Positions 16,660 through 24,473 of a stretch of DNA of 39,962 bases are shown in pieces. This DNA comes from an uncultured Anaerovibrio sp. (GTDB lineage Bacteria > Bacillota > Negativicutes > Selenomonadales > Selenomonadaceae), in assembly GCA_934203205.1 (NCBI GenBank), contig CAKPYV010000019.1:1-39962 (forward strand). Direction: 5' to 3'. The translations under genes and the position numbers were made by a program. The notes beneath the pieces were generated by a model that was not told the DNA's origin, made no database searches, and worked only from the letters and a program-made list of their open reading frames with translations. Position 1 is the stretch's first letter. The number at the start of each line of letters is the position of its first letter.

Positions 16660-16690
16660 ACAGGTCTGAATTTAGTTCAGGCCTGTTTTT
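16660..16690 (+). terminator. Terminator after the TonB receptor
   Basis: ACAGGTCTGAA (16660-16670) pairs with TTCAGGCCTGT (16675-16685) around a 4-base loop, followed by five T. Confidence 0.8.
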
Positions 16691-16713
16691 GGTTGGGTAA
16701 AATAGTTCGCTAA

Positions 16714-16875
16714 TCACTTAGTTATATTCCCTTAGGCGGTAACCGCTGCAGCAAAGGACGCTGGTTGGGAAATCTTTTTGTTGTAGAAGCCGGGCGTGAG
16801 GTGGAGCAAAAAATTGGCTGGAATGTTATCAATCCTGCCATGCAGGTAGCCAAAATGCAGGATGGTTATTTATGA
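16714..16875 (+). pseudogene. Remnant of a gene 3' end, frameshifted
   Basis: An open stretch ending in TGA at 16875 reads FVVEAGREVEQKIGWNVINP, then AMQVAKMQDGYL, which has protein-like composition but no start or ribosome-binding site. Just upstream, in another frame, AVTAAAKDAGWEIF (about 16736-16777) is more protein-like than the aligned frame, which suggests a frameshift near 16775. It looks like the last 45 or so residues of a decayed gene between the receptor and repeat copy 2. I do not recognise the family. Confidence 0.45.
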
Positions 16876-16920
16876 TGATAAATATGAAAAAAGTTTTTTG
16901 GTAAATTCGATTTTCGGTAA

Positions 16921-17416
16921 ATTATGATTTGCCGAATTGTCTATCTCCTCAAATATTGTAAATGAAAGTCGTTATGTCAGAGGGTTATAGAAATACAGCC
17001 TGCGGTCATAACGACTTTTGCTCTGTCCGACTTAATGGCCCTATCTGATGGTTTATCCTTACGCAGAGATACCGCTTGTCGCTGAGCCAATTCACAGAGG
17101 CCGTAATGATAGAGAGTGCCACCGGGGCCACCTTTGCTGCGCAAAAGCAGGAGTCTCCCGACGCAAAAGTGTCATGCCCCTCCGGCTGTTGCCGAATCAT
17201 CAAGGCTTATCGATATTGTCAATCCCAATAATTCTGCTATCTTCGTAGAACATAGTTCGTTTCAGATAGTGCCAAGGCAGAAAGGTGCAATGAATACACA
17301 AAATAGAAGGCACATCAATATAGCGCGAGCGTGCCTGTAAGGGTATATGTCATACCTGCAGAAATCGTATATGTATGCCATTGTTAAGATTAGCATTTAG
17401 CTTTATAAATCAGAAT
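16921..17416 (+). repeat. Structured repeat element, copy 2
   Basis: About 496 bp, opposite in orientation to copy 1. The left end reads TTATGATTTGCCGA and the right end is the complement of ATTCTGATTTATAAAG. It has the GTCGTTATG/CATAACGAC stem-loop (about 16966-17022) and the conserved core (about 17023-17205). It lacks the left arm of the long inverted repeat: the sequence jumps from AGAAGGCA to the CACATCAATATAGCGCG arm, as expected of a deletion between GGCA direct repeats. Copies 1 and 2 together enclose the riboswitch, receptor and gene remnant. Confidence 0.75.
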
Positions 17417-17476
17417 TAGCAAGCTATTAGGTAGAGGAAAACAAATATATTTATCTGGCAGGAGTGGTGGGAGGAC

Positions 17477-17505
17477 TTTACGAAAAGGGGAAAATATAGT
17501 ACAAT
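17477..17505 (+). promoter_or_regulatory. Promoter of the SpeD-like gene
   Basis: TTTACG (17477-17482), a 17-base spacer and TACAAT (17500-17505), about 30 bases upstream of the TTG start. Confidence 0.55.
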
Positions 17506-17537
17506 AAGAAAACACTATAAAAGAAGAGGTGGACAAT

Positions 17538-17993
17538 TTGAAAATTTTAGCCCGTCATCTCACCATAGATATGTACAAATGCAAGGCCTCCTGTTTTGGC
17601 AGTGCCCAGGAGCTTATGTCCAAGGTGAATGAGCTGCTGCAGGAGACTAAGCTTGAAATACTGAATACCATGAATCAGGAGATGCCAGACGGCCATATTG
17701 CTGTTATGGTGGTATTCCCAGAGGGGCACATGACCTTCCATGCTTTCCCTGAGCTGAGATATGTTTCTGCAGATACCTTCCTGTGTCAGCAGACTGCGGC
17801 ACCAGAGCTTTTGTTTAACAGCTTCCGTCGTTATTTCAAGCCGGAAAAGACCAAGACAACCCTGTTGCGCCGTGGAGATTTTGGGGAGGTAAAGGATATG
17901 AAGCCCAAATACCAGACTCGTATGGCGCCGGTTCGTAAGATTCGTAATGCTGGCAGCAAGGTGATTCGCACCTTGACTCGCAAATCAAATTAA
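17538..17993 (+). CDS. SpeD (S-adenosylmethionine decarboxylase)-like protein without the pyruvoyl serine
   Basis: A protein of 151 residues starting at TTG 17538 (MKILARHLTIDMYKC) behind AAGAAGAGG. It follows the bacterial class 1B AdoMet decarboxylase without gaps through the active site: His68 (TFHAFPE) and Cys83 (TFLCQ) are in register with the enzyme from Thermotoga. The processing motif E-S-H is E62-G63-H64 here, and position 55, a serine in the Thermotoga enzyme, is alanine. Family members cleave themselves before Ser63 to form the pyruvoyl cofactor, so this protein should neither cleave nor decarboxylate in the usual way. A basic tail (about residues 115-151) extends beyond typical family length. 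No spermidine synthase gene is adjacent. A regulatory, binding or novel catalytic role is possible, but none can be assigned. Confidence 0.8.
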   Translation: MKILARHLTIDMYKCKASCFGSAQELMSKVNELLQETKLEILNTMNQEMPDGHIAVMVVFPEGHMTFHAFPELRYVSADTFLCQQTAAPELLFNSFRRYFKPEKTKTTLLRRGDFGEVKDMKPKYQTRMAPVRKIRNAGSKVIRTLTRKSN

Positions 17994-18011
17994 ATAATTA
18001 TTGTGTGTAGA

Positions 18012-18052
18012 ATGTCCTTGATACGGTTTAGATAGTATCAAGGGCATTTTTA
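18012..18052 (+). terminator. Terminator after the SpeD-like gene
   Basis: ATGTCCTTGATA pairs with TATCAAGGGCAT around a 12-base loop, followed by TTTTTAT. Confidence 0.8.
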
Positions 18053-18109
18053 TCTTATGTCAAAAATTATCTGATAATGAGTATCCTTCATTGGTGAGTC
18101 AATATACAT

Positions 18110-18206
18110 TGAAATATTGTTTCACGAGGATATTTTTTTACTGTAACATTATTACAGCCGTGCTAGAAAATATTGTTTTGGATAAAGATAATTGATAGAA
18201 TAAAAT
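18110..18206 (+). promoter_or_regulatory. Promoter and candidate RpiR operators of the beta-glucan locus
   Basis: TTGGAT (18178-18183), a 17-base spacer and TAAAAT (18201-18206) form the promoter. Upstream lie two inverted repeats: TGAAA-N5-TTTCA (18110-18124) and CTGTAA-N5-TTACAG (18141-18157). The second recurs, in the opposite orientation and imperfectly, upstream of the IIC gene. Confidence 0.5.
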
Positions 18207-18263
18207 CAGAAAAGCTAAAGAGAATGCTTCATATTTTAGGTGAAAATAAAGGAGAAGATTGTC

Positions 18264-18566
18264 ATGAAAAAAATTGTTTTACTTTGTTCCGCAGGTATGT
18301 CTACCTCTATGCTGGTAAAGAAAATGCAGGCTGCTGCAGAGGCTGAAAACTATGCTTGTGAGATTGCTGCCTATCCAATGGCTGAGGCTGGCAACAAGGC
18401 CGCCGATGCTGATGTAGTTCTTTTAGGACCACAGGTTAGCTTTAATTTAGCCAAGGTTAAGTCACAGCTTCCAGGTAAGCCAGTAGATGCTATTGAAATG
18501 CGTATGTATGGCCGTATGGATGGCAAAGGTGTTTTGGCTTTTGCTAGAAAATTGATGGGCGAATAA
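18264..18566 (+). CDS. celA: PTS lactose/cellobiose-family IIB component
   Basis: A protein of 100 residues with the phosphocysteine near the N terminus in VLLCSAGMSTSMLV (Cys8) and the small alpha/beta fold of the cellobiose-type IIB (ADADVVLLGPQVSF). It passes phosphate from IIA to the sugar carried by IIC. ATG 18264 follows GGAGAAG. It is the first gene of the locus and lies only 59 bases ahead of the GH9 gene; the matching IIC and IIA genes are 3 kb and 6 kb downstream, so the PTS subunits are interleaved with glycosidase, regulator and porin genes. The expected substrates are cellobiose or other beta-glucan oligosaccharides. Confidence 0.93.
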   Translation: MKKIVLLCSAGMSTSMLVKKMQAAAEAENYACEIAAYPMAEAGNKAADADVVLLGPQVSFNLAKVKSQLPGKPVDAIEMRMYGRMDGKGVLAFARKLMGE

Positions 18567-18625
18567 CTATCGAGTAACAATATAGAGAAAAGAATAATTA
18601 CTACATACAAAAGGAGTTCGGGGTT

Positions 18626-20419
18626 ATGGGTATAGGAAAAATGATGTTGGCAGCATCTATTGGAGCGTTACTGCCTATGGGATGTTATGCAGGAACAGCG
18701 TTAGCTGCTTCTGATGGTATTCATGTGGATCAGGTTGGCTACCTCACTAATCATGCTAAGATAGCCATGGTTTCATTAACGAATGCGGAAAATAGTTTTT
18801 GCCTGGTAGATGCAGTAACAGGCCAAAAAGTCTATGAAGGAAAAATAGGTGTTCAAAAGAATGATGCCATATCAGGTGATAAAGTAGCCAAGGCGGACTT
18901 TTCGGATTTTAACCAGCCAGGCAGGTACAAGCTGGTAATAGGCGGCCAGGAATCTGCTGATTTTGCAATTGGCGATAATGTTTACAGTGTAGCAGCCCTG
19001 CAAAATTGGCGTTCCTATACCTTGTCCCGCACTAATACGCCTATGGAGGATGAGGTAACTGGTCTGAAAATTACCAGCGGCCATGCTCAGGATAAGGAAG
19101 CTCAGGTATATTTTACAGATAAGCTGAACACAAAAGGTGATGTGGTAGATGTATCTGGCGGCTGGTATGATGCTGGTGATTATGGTAAATACACTACCAC
19201 GGCAGCACTTGCAGCAGGGGAAATGATGATGGCTTATGAGGCATCCCCAACGAAATTCTTTCAGGGACAGTTGTTCTTCCCTCAAGGAGTAAAGGAAGAA
19301 GCGATGCCAGATGTTCTTAGCGAAGTAAAATTTGAGTTGGAGTTCCTGAAGAAGATGCAGCGCAAGGATGGCAGTACCTTCCACAAAATATCTGGTGCTC
19401 AGTGGCCAGGCTTTGACAAATCCCCTGATACAGATACACAGCAGAGGTATATTTATAGTACCTGTACTGCCAGCACTGCTATGGCAGGTGCAGCTATGGC
19501 TATGGCTGGTCGTATCTATTCGGATTATGATAAGGATTTTGCCAACGATTGCCTCAAAAGAGCCAAGGCCGTTTGGAAATATCTGGCTAAGGAAAAAGAA
19601 TCTATCTATCGAGTAGACGAGGGACAGGAAAGCGGTTCTGGCCCGTATAATGATACAGATGATGCTACTGAGCGCTGCTGGCTGGCTGCCGAGCTGTTTC
19701 GTACCACTGGAGATAAGCAGTATGAGAATTATCTTATGAAGCAGCAAAAAGATACTATCCTGCAGAAGCCAGGCTTCTTTACATGGGATAATACTCTGGC
19801 TCTTGCTCAGTTCAGCTATGGCATGGCGGCAAACGCCAATCATGACTTCCAGCTTCAGGTAAGGCAGAAGCTGGTGGATTATGCGGATGATATTGCAAAT
19901 ACAATTAAGGATGATGGATATGGCTGCAGCCTAAAGGCCAATGAATATACATGGGCTTCTACGAAGAATGCTGTAACCAAGGGAGATATTCTCCTAATGG
20001 CTTATCAGTTTGATGCAAAACCAGAATATATAGATGGAGCCTTGAATCAGATTCATTATATGTTTGGTCGTAATGCTCTCAACAAGAGCTTTATGACTGG
20101 TATTGGCGAGAATCCACCAGAGCATCCTCATAATAGAATCCATGAAAGCACTGGTGTCTATGTGCCTGGACTTGTGATAGGAGGCCCGAATGCTGTGTCC
20201 GGAGGTGATCCGGATCAGACAAAATACATTGAGGAGTACAAACCAGCTCCTGCTAAATGTTATGTGGATGTATTGATGTCCTGGTCTACCAATGAATATG
20301 CCATTGATTATAACGGCGCAGGAATTTATGCCCTAAGCTATTTCATGCAGCCTGATAAATCAATTACAGCTAAGGATTTGAAGCTCAATAGATCCTTCCC
20401 TAAATGGAGCTTTGAATAG
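18626..20419 (+). CDS. Secreted GH9 endoglucanase
   Basis: A protein of 597 residues. A signal peptide (to about residue 28, ..GTALAAS) is followed by an N-terminal immunoglobulin-like domain (about 30-115: IHVDQVGYLTNHAKIAMVS..GRYKLVIGG) and a GH9 (alpha/alpha)6 catalytic domain. The catalytic base motif is GGWYDAGDYGKY (Asp182, Asp185), PHNRIHES supplies the conserved active-site His/Arg, and the proton donor is in STNEYAIDYNGAG (about Glu557). It cleaves internal beta-1,4 bonds in cellulose or mixed-linkage beta-glucan outside the cytoplasm. The Cys at residue 20 is not in a good lipobox, so I do not call it a lipoprotein. There is no carbohydrate-binding module or dockerin. Start ATG 18626 with AAGGAG upstream. 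Confidence 0.93.
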   Translation: MGIGKMMLAASIGALLPMGCYAGTALAASDGIHVDQVGYLTNHAKIAMVSLTNAENSFCLVDAVTGQKVYEGKIGVQKNDAISGDKVAKADFSDFNQPGRYKLVIGGQESADFAIGDNVYSVAALQNWRSYTLSRTNTPMEDEVTGLKITSGHAQDKEAQVYFTDKLNTKGDVVDVSGGWYDAGDYGKYTTTAALAAGEMMMAYEASPTKFFQGQLFFPQGVKEEAMPDVLSEVKFELEFLKKMQRKDGSTFHKISGAQWPGFDKSPDTDTQQRYIYSTCTASTAMAGAAMAMAGRIYSDYDKDFANDCLKRAKAVWKYLAKEKESIYRVDEGQESGSGPYNDTDDATERCWLAAELFRTTGDKQYENYLMKQQKDTILQKPGFFTWDNTLALAQFSYGMAANANHDFQLQVRQKLVDYADDIANTIKDDGYGCSLKANEYTWASTKNAVTKGDILLMAYQFDAKPEYIDGALNQIHYMFGRNALNKSFMTGIGENPPEHPHNRIHESTGVYVPGLVIGGPNAVSGGDPDQTKYIEEYKPAPAKCYVDVLMSWSTNEYAIDYNGAGIYALSYFMQPDKSITAKDLKLNRSFPKWSFE

Positions 20420-20452
20420 ATATACCACGATACCCCTCTGATTTTTACGAAA

Positions 20453-20494
20453 AAATACTGTCTTATTATTTTTGATGATGAGGCAGTATTTTTT
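20453..20494 (+). terminator. Terminator after GH9
   Basis: AATACTGTCTTAT and ATGAGGCAGTATT pair with wobble pairs, followed by six T. It separates the IIB-GH9 unit from the regulator. Confidence 0.7.
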
Positions 20495-20581
20495 GCTGTT
20501 AATCAAAAAATGTGGTAAAATTACCCTAGTTTTATTTGGGGAAGAAATAAATATTTTGTACTTGATAGAGGAGCTGAAGAG

Positions 20582-21421
20582 GTGTCAAGACTAATTAAAA
20601 AGCTGAAACAGCAGGATGGATTTTCTGATTCTGATAAGATGATAGCAGATTTTTTGCTGGATAATTATCGTGGATTAGCAGCTTTATCTACTAGGCAGCT
20701 GGCCAAGCTGACTTATACAAGTTCTGCGGCTATTGTGCGTTTTAGTCAAAAAATGGGATTTGAGGGGTATACAGATTTCAAGATTCAATTTATGGCAGAA
20801 ATGATGCAATATGTAAGTCAGCCCCATAATGATGAGGAATTTAATGATCGGGATACTGTACGGATGATTATTGAAAAAGTTACTCATATGGAGATTAATG
20901 CCCTGCGAGATACACATCTACTGCTGCAGCCGGTATTAGTAGTAAAGGCTATAGAGGCTATTAAGGCGGCGGAGCATTTGGATTTTTATGCTACGGATGA
21001 TAATCTGAATATAGCTTCCTTGGCAGCAGCCAATTTTATAATGGTGGGTAAGAATTATACAATCGTTCAGTCCATAGCGCAAATGTATCTTATGGCAGCC
21101 AGCCGTAACAAAAAGCATCTTAGCATATTTATCAGCCGAACTGGTGAGAATAGGATGTTAGTGGATATGGCTAGAACAATCAGGGGAAAAGGCGATAAAA
21201 TCTTACTGATAACTTCGGTTCCAGAAAGCAGTTTAGGCAAGCTGGCAGATATTGTGCTGCCAGTGGCGACAGTCAAGAAGCTGGAAGAGCTGGGGACAAG
21301 GGTGTTCCTAGGTGGAGCTAAATATGTGATAGATGTGCTCTTCGCCTCTTTGGCAGCTTCCTGTGGCTTGCAACATATTAACAGCAGGGAGAGCTGGTTA
21401 AAGATGCATTTCCAATATTAA
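20582..21421 (+). CDS. RpiR/MurR-family transcriptional regulator
   Basis: A protein of 279 residues. The N-terminal HTH_6 domain (residues 1-77) contains STRQLAKLTYTSSAAIVRFSQKMGFEGYTDFK, the hallmark of RpiR regulators. The C-terminal SIS domain (about 125-250) contains the phosphosugar-binding loop ISRTGENRMLVDMAR. Members sense a phosphorylated sugar, here probably a phosphorylated beta-glucan oligosaccharide made by the PTS. The start is GTG 20582 with GAGGAG upstream. It sits between the terminator of GH9 and the IIC gene and is likely the local regulator; similar candidate operator motifs flank it at 18141 and 21490. Confidence 0.92.
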   Translation: MSRLIKKLKQQDGFSDSDKMIADFLLDNYRGLAALSTRQLAKLTYTSSAAIVRFSQKMGFEGYTDFKIQFMAEMMQYVSQPHNDEEFNDRDTVRMIIEKVTHMEINALRDTHLLLQPVLVVKAIEAIKAAEHLDFYATDDNLNIASLAAANFIMVGKNYTIVQSIAQMYLMAASRNKKHLSIFISRTGENRMLVDMARTIRGKGDKILLITSVPESSLGKLADIVLPVATVKKLEELGTRVFLGGAKYVIDVLFASLAASCGLQHINSRESWLKMHFQY

Positions 21422-21469
21422 ATATAGATTTGGAGTCCTATGTGCAAGCATGGGATTTTTTTTGTGGCA

Positions 21470-21505
21470 AAATTATTGTTTTGGATTATTGTATCAGTGT
21501 TACAG
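21470..21505 (+). promoter_or_regulatory. Candidate RpiR operator upstream of the IIC gene
   Basis: The complement of 21490-21505 reads CTGTAACACTGATACA and matches 13 of 16 bases of the inverted repeat at 18141. Just upstream, ATTGTTTTGGAT (about 21475-21486) is identical to the promoter-proximal sequence of the IIB gene (about 18172-18183). No -10 box stands out. The rest of 21422-21656 has no gene I can support. Confidence 0.45.
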
Positions 21506-21656
21506 AGAGGGAATTAATCAATGTAACATCGTTTAGATGTGTTTCAGGAGTATTGAGGCTGGATAATGTTTTTGTTATATTAGAATTGCAAGAAGGGATT
21601 GAACCAGAGAGAGTTCTGGTACAAGCAATTATTTTTTAAGTAGGAGGAGAGTATGT

Positions 21657-22970
21657 ATGTCAAGAGAGGAAATGTTTAACAAATTCCTTGAAGTAATGAA
21701 TCGTTTTGCTCAAATAAAGGCGATTGTGGCCGTAAAGGATGGTTTTATTATGACCACGCCTTTTACTATTTGCGGTTCGCTGTTTCTGCTTATTGCCTGT
21801 CTGCCTATTCCAGGTTGGAATGAGCTGATGTGTGGTTTGTTTGGTGAGAATTGGGCAGCACCGTTATTTGCTGTATGTGGTGGTACCTTTAATATTTTGG
21901 CCTTGATTGTGGTGGTGTGTGTAACCTACAAATATGTGGCTAATGAGGGGCTGGATGGCATGACTGCTGCGGGGCTGGCTCTGGCTGCCTTTGTTATCAT
22001 TATGCCTCCTGAAGTAGTATTGGATGATGGTACTGTAGTAGGCAATGTTATTCCTAAGAACTGGGCGGGCTCTAATGGTATTATTACTGCTTTGGTGGTA
22101 GCCTTTACTACCAGCTGGATTTATTGCTACTGTGTAAAGAATCACATCGGTATCAAAATGCCGGATGCAGTTCCTGGCGGTGTAGTAAGAGCCTTTGAGG
22201 CCTTGACACCTGGCTTCCTTGTTTTTCTGCTGGCTTCTGTTATCTGGGGACTGTGTCATTTTGCTGGTCAGACTACTGCTCCAGAATTGGTTTTCAGCCT
22301 GATTCAGACTCCATTGCAGAGTCTTACTGATACCTTGATAGGTGGTTCTGTTATTGTTGGCCTTCAAAGTTTGTTGTTCTGGGCTGGTATTCATGGCCCT
22401 AATGTCGTAAATGGTGTAGCTACTCCAATGATGATGGCTAATACCTTGGATAATCAGGCACTTTTGGATGCTGGACAGAGCCTGCTGAACAATCCAGCAG
22501 CTAAGTTCATGACCATGCAGGTAAATGATGTGTTTGTAAAATCCGGTGGATGTGGTTTGACTCTGGGCTTGATTATTGCCAGCTACATGGTTGCTAAATC
22601 CGAGCAGCTGACATCTCTGATTAAGATGGCAACTGTTCCTGGTATTTTCAATATTAACGAACCTATTATATTTGGTTTGCCAATCGTATTTAACCCATTC
22701 CTGTTGGTACCATTTATTCTGGTTCCTCTGTTGGCTTTAATCATAACTTATACAGCCATGATGATAGGTTTCCTTTCTCCAATGGGTGCTGTGCAGGTAC
22801 CTTGGACCACGCCTCCTATTATTGCAGGCCTTCTATTGGATGGCTGGCAGGGAGCCGTAATTCAGATTATCAATCTGGTCATGGCAGTGTTGGTTTATCT
22901 GCCGTTTGTAAAAAAGATGGATGCAAGTATGCAGGAAGAAGAAAAGCAGCAGGCTGCTGAGGAGGCATAA
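21657..22970 (+). CDS. celB: PTS lactose/cellobiose-family IIC permease
   Basis: An integral membrane protein of 437 residues with about ten hydrophobic segments. The family signature NEPIIFGLPIVFNPFLLVPF (about residue 332) and the VPWTTPPIIAGLLLDG stretch near the C terminus identify the cellobiose/lactose (Lac) PTS superfamily. It binds the sugar and carries it through the inner membrane as IIB phosphorylates it. Start ATG 21657 follows AGGAGGA; the ATG four bases earlier is out of frame. It overlaps or abuts the porin gene (TAATG), an unusually direct pairing of an inner-membrane permease with an outer-membrane channel. Confidence 0.93.
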   Translation: MSREEMFNKFLEVMNRFAQIKAIVAVKDGFIMTTPFTICGSLFLLIACLPIPGWNELMCGLFGENWAAPLFAVCGGTFNILALIVVVCVTYKYVANEGLDGMTAAGLALAAFVIIMPPEVVLDDGTVVGNVIPKNWAGSNGIITALVVAFTTSWIYCYCVKNHIGIKMPDAVPGGVVRAFEALTPGFLVFLLASVIWGLCHFAGQTTAPELVFSLIQTPLQSLTDTLIGGSVIVGLQSLLFWAGIHGPNVVNGVATPMMMANTLDNQALLDAGQSLLNNPAAKFMTMQVNDVFVKSGGCGLTLGLIIASYMVAKSEQLTSLIKMATVPGIFNINEPIIFGLPIVFNPFLLVPFILVPLLALIITYTAMMIGFLSPMGAVQVPWTTPPIIAGLLLDGWQGAVIQIINLVMAVLVYLPFVKKMDASMQEEEKQQAAEEA

Positions 22971-22972
22971 TG

Positions 22973-24400
22973 ATGAATAATAAAAGATTATTGGCATTAA
23001 CATTAACATTGGCATTGAGTATGTCTACAGCTACGGCTATGGCAGCCGAAGCAGAGGAAAGTGCACCTCTTTCTGAGGAGGCTTTTAATGATGTACCTGA
23101 GGGACATTGGGCATATAGCGCCTTGGAAGTTCTGTCCAAGGATGGCGTGCTGGAGGGCTATCCAGATGGTTCCTTCAAGGGTGATGAGCCTATGACGCGT
23201 TACGAGATGGCCAAGATTATTGCCAATGCCTACAAGGGTGGCAGCTTTGCTGATGATGCCTTGATTGACGGTGTGAGACAGGAGTTGTCTGGCGAGCTGA
23301 AAACCTTGAAGAAGGTAGATAGACAGGTTGAGAAAAACACCAACTCTATCAAAAAACTGGAAAACTTTGCAGATAGATTTGACTTTGGCGGTTTTGGCCA
23401 GGTTCGTTACGAAAATAATAATAGTCGAGGCTATGATAATCAAAACGATAATGATCGTTATTATATGAGTCTGAAAACCAATTACAAAGTAAATGATGAT
23501 TGGAAGGTTTGTGCTGAGTGGGAGATTAACCATAAATACGGCAATTATCGTAATTTTAAGGATGCTGTTAATCCAGGTAATGATCCCAAGAATCAAATTT
23601 ATGTTGGCGGTGGACGTGCAGATAGTAAGTTCTATCCTCGTCTTTGGATTGAGGGCAATATAAACAACAAGTTGTCTATGGATATAGGTCGAAGGTGGCG
23701 TGGCCTGGGCTTCCAGGTTATGGCTGTAGGTGAGGAAATGGATGGACTTACCTTGAATTATAGACTGAATGACAATGATTTGGCTGCCAAGGCATTCTAT
23801 TGGAAACCAAATAAGAAGGATGTCAATCAGTTGGCCATCAGTGGTATTGGTATTGGCGGTACTGTTGGCCATGGTACTCAGCTGCAGGCCCATTATGCAG
23901 TTGCCAATGTGGAAAAGACAGGCAGCACTGTAGGCTATGGTGAGTATTATCATCCAGTAGATACAGCTCATCCAAACGGCTTAATTGACTATCCTACTAT
24001 TTGGAATCATGGCAATCGCATGTTTACAGTCAGCATGCTGCAGAACTTTGCTCCAAATCTGTATCTGTGGGCGGATTACAGCCGTACCAACGCAGATGAG
24101 CAGAACAATGCTACAGCAGTCAAGGTAAGCTACAAGTGGACTAATCTGGATGATCCTGGTTCTTTCCACCTTTATGGCAGATACCACAATTACAAGGAGC
24201 ATGGACGCTGGGTTGGCGACACTTGTGATAGCCTGTGGTTGGATGGCTCCACTGGCTGGACCTTTGGTGGCAAATATGTTGTTGCCAAAAATGTTGAAGC
24301 AGAACTGTGCTATGGTTGGTCCAGCGCAACAGATGCTGCTTCTAACAATGCTGATTTCACTCGCCGTGTATGGCGTGGCCAGGTGGATTTCCACTTCTAA
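22973..24400 (+). CDS. SLH-domain outer-membrane porin in the beta-glucan locus
   Basis: A protein of 475 residues with a signal peptide (..LTLALSMSTATAMAAE), one SLH domain (about residues 37-90: FNDVPEGHWAYSALEVLSKDG..EGYPDGSFKGDEPMTRYEMA), a short coiled coil (about 100-130) and a beta-barrel ending in WRGQVDFHF. It is a paralogue of the porin at 12170. AGGAGG at 22960-22965 fits ATG 22973 better than the ATG at 22970 that overlaps the IIC stop. Embedded between PTS genes and glycosidases, it is probably the outer-membrane entry for oligosaccharides released by GH9 and GH16. That specificity is inferred from position; no SusC/SusD-like protein is present. Confidence 0.92.
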   Translation: MNNKRLLALTLTLALSMSTATAMAAEAEESAPLSEEAFNDVPEGHWAYSALEVLSKDGVLEGYPDGSFKGDEPMTRYEMAKIIANAYKGGSFADDALIDGVRQELSGELKTLKKVDRQVEKNTNSIKKLENFADRFDFGGFGQVRYENNNSRGYDNQNDNDRYYMSLKTNYKVNDDWKVCAEWEINHKYGNYRNFKDAVNPGNDPKNQIYVGGGRADSKFYPRLWIEGNINNKLSMDIGRRWRGLGFQVMAVGEEMDGLTLNYRLNDNDLAAKAFYWKPNKKDVNQLAISGIGIGGTVGHGTQLQAHYAVANVEKTGSTVGYGEYYHPVDTAHPNGLIDYPTIWNHGNRMFTVSMLQNFAPNLYLWADYSRTNADEQNNATAVKVSYKWTNLDDPGSFHLYGRYHNYKEHGRWVGDTCDSLWLDGSTGWTFGGKYVVAKNVEAELCYGWSSATDAASNNADFTRRVWRGQVDFHF

Positions 24401-24415
24401 ATTTGTGTGTAAAGG

Positions 24416-24449
24416 TCCTGTCAGCTTGGCAAAGGCTAGGCTGACAGGA
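24416..24449 (+). other. Stem-loop between porin and IIA genes
   Basis: TCCTGTCAGC (24416-24425) pairs perfectly with GCTGACAGGA (24440-24449) around a 14-base loop. Only TATGTTTTAG follows, so it may be a partial terminator or a 3' stability element protecting the abundant porin mRNA segment. Confidence 0.5.
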
Positions 24450-24473
24450 ATATGTTTTAGGGAGTATTAGTAA

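Noticed and set aside
18684..18686. Lipoprotein anchor at Cys20 of the GH9 enzyme
   Set aside because: The residues before the cysteine (LPMG) are a poor lipobox, and a normal signal peptidase site (ALA) follows shortly after.
21430..21639. Open frame of 69 codons between the RpiR and IIC genes
   Set aside because: No ribosome-binding site, a TTG start, odd composition, and it overlaps the candidate operator and promoter region of the IIC gene.
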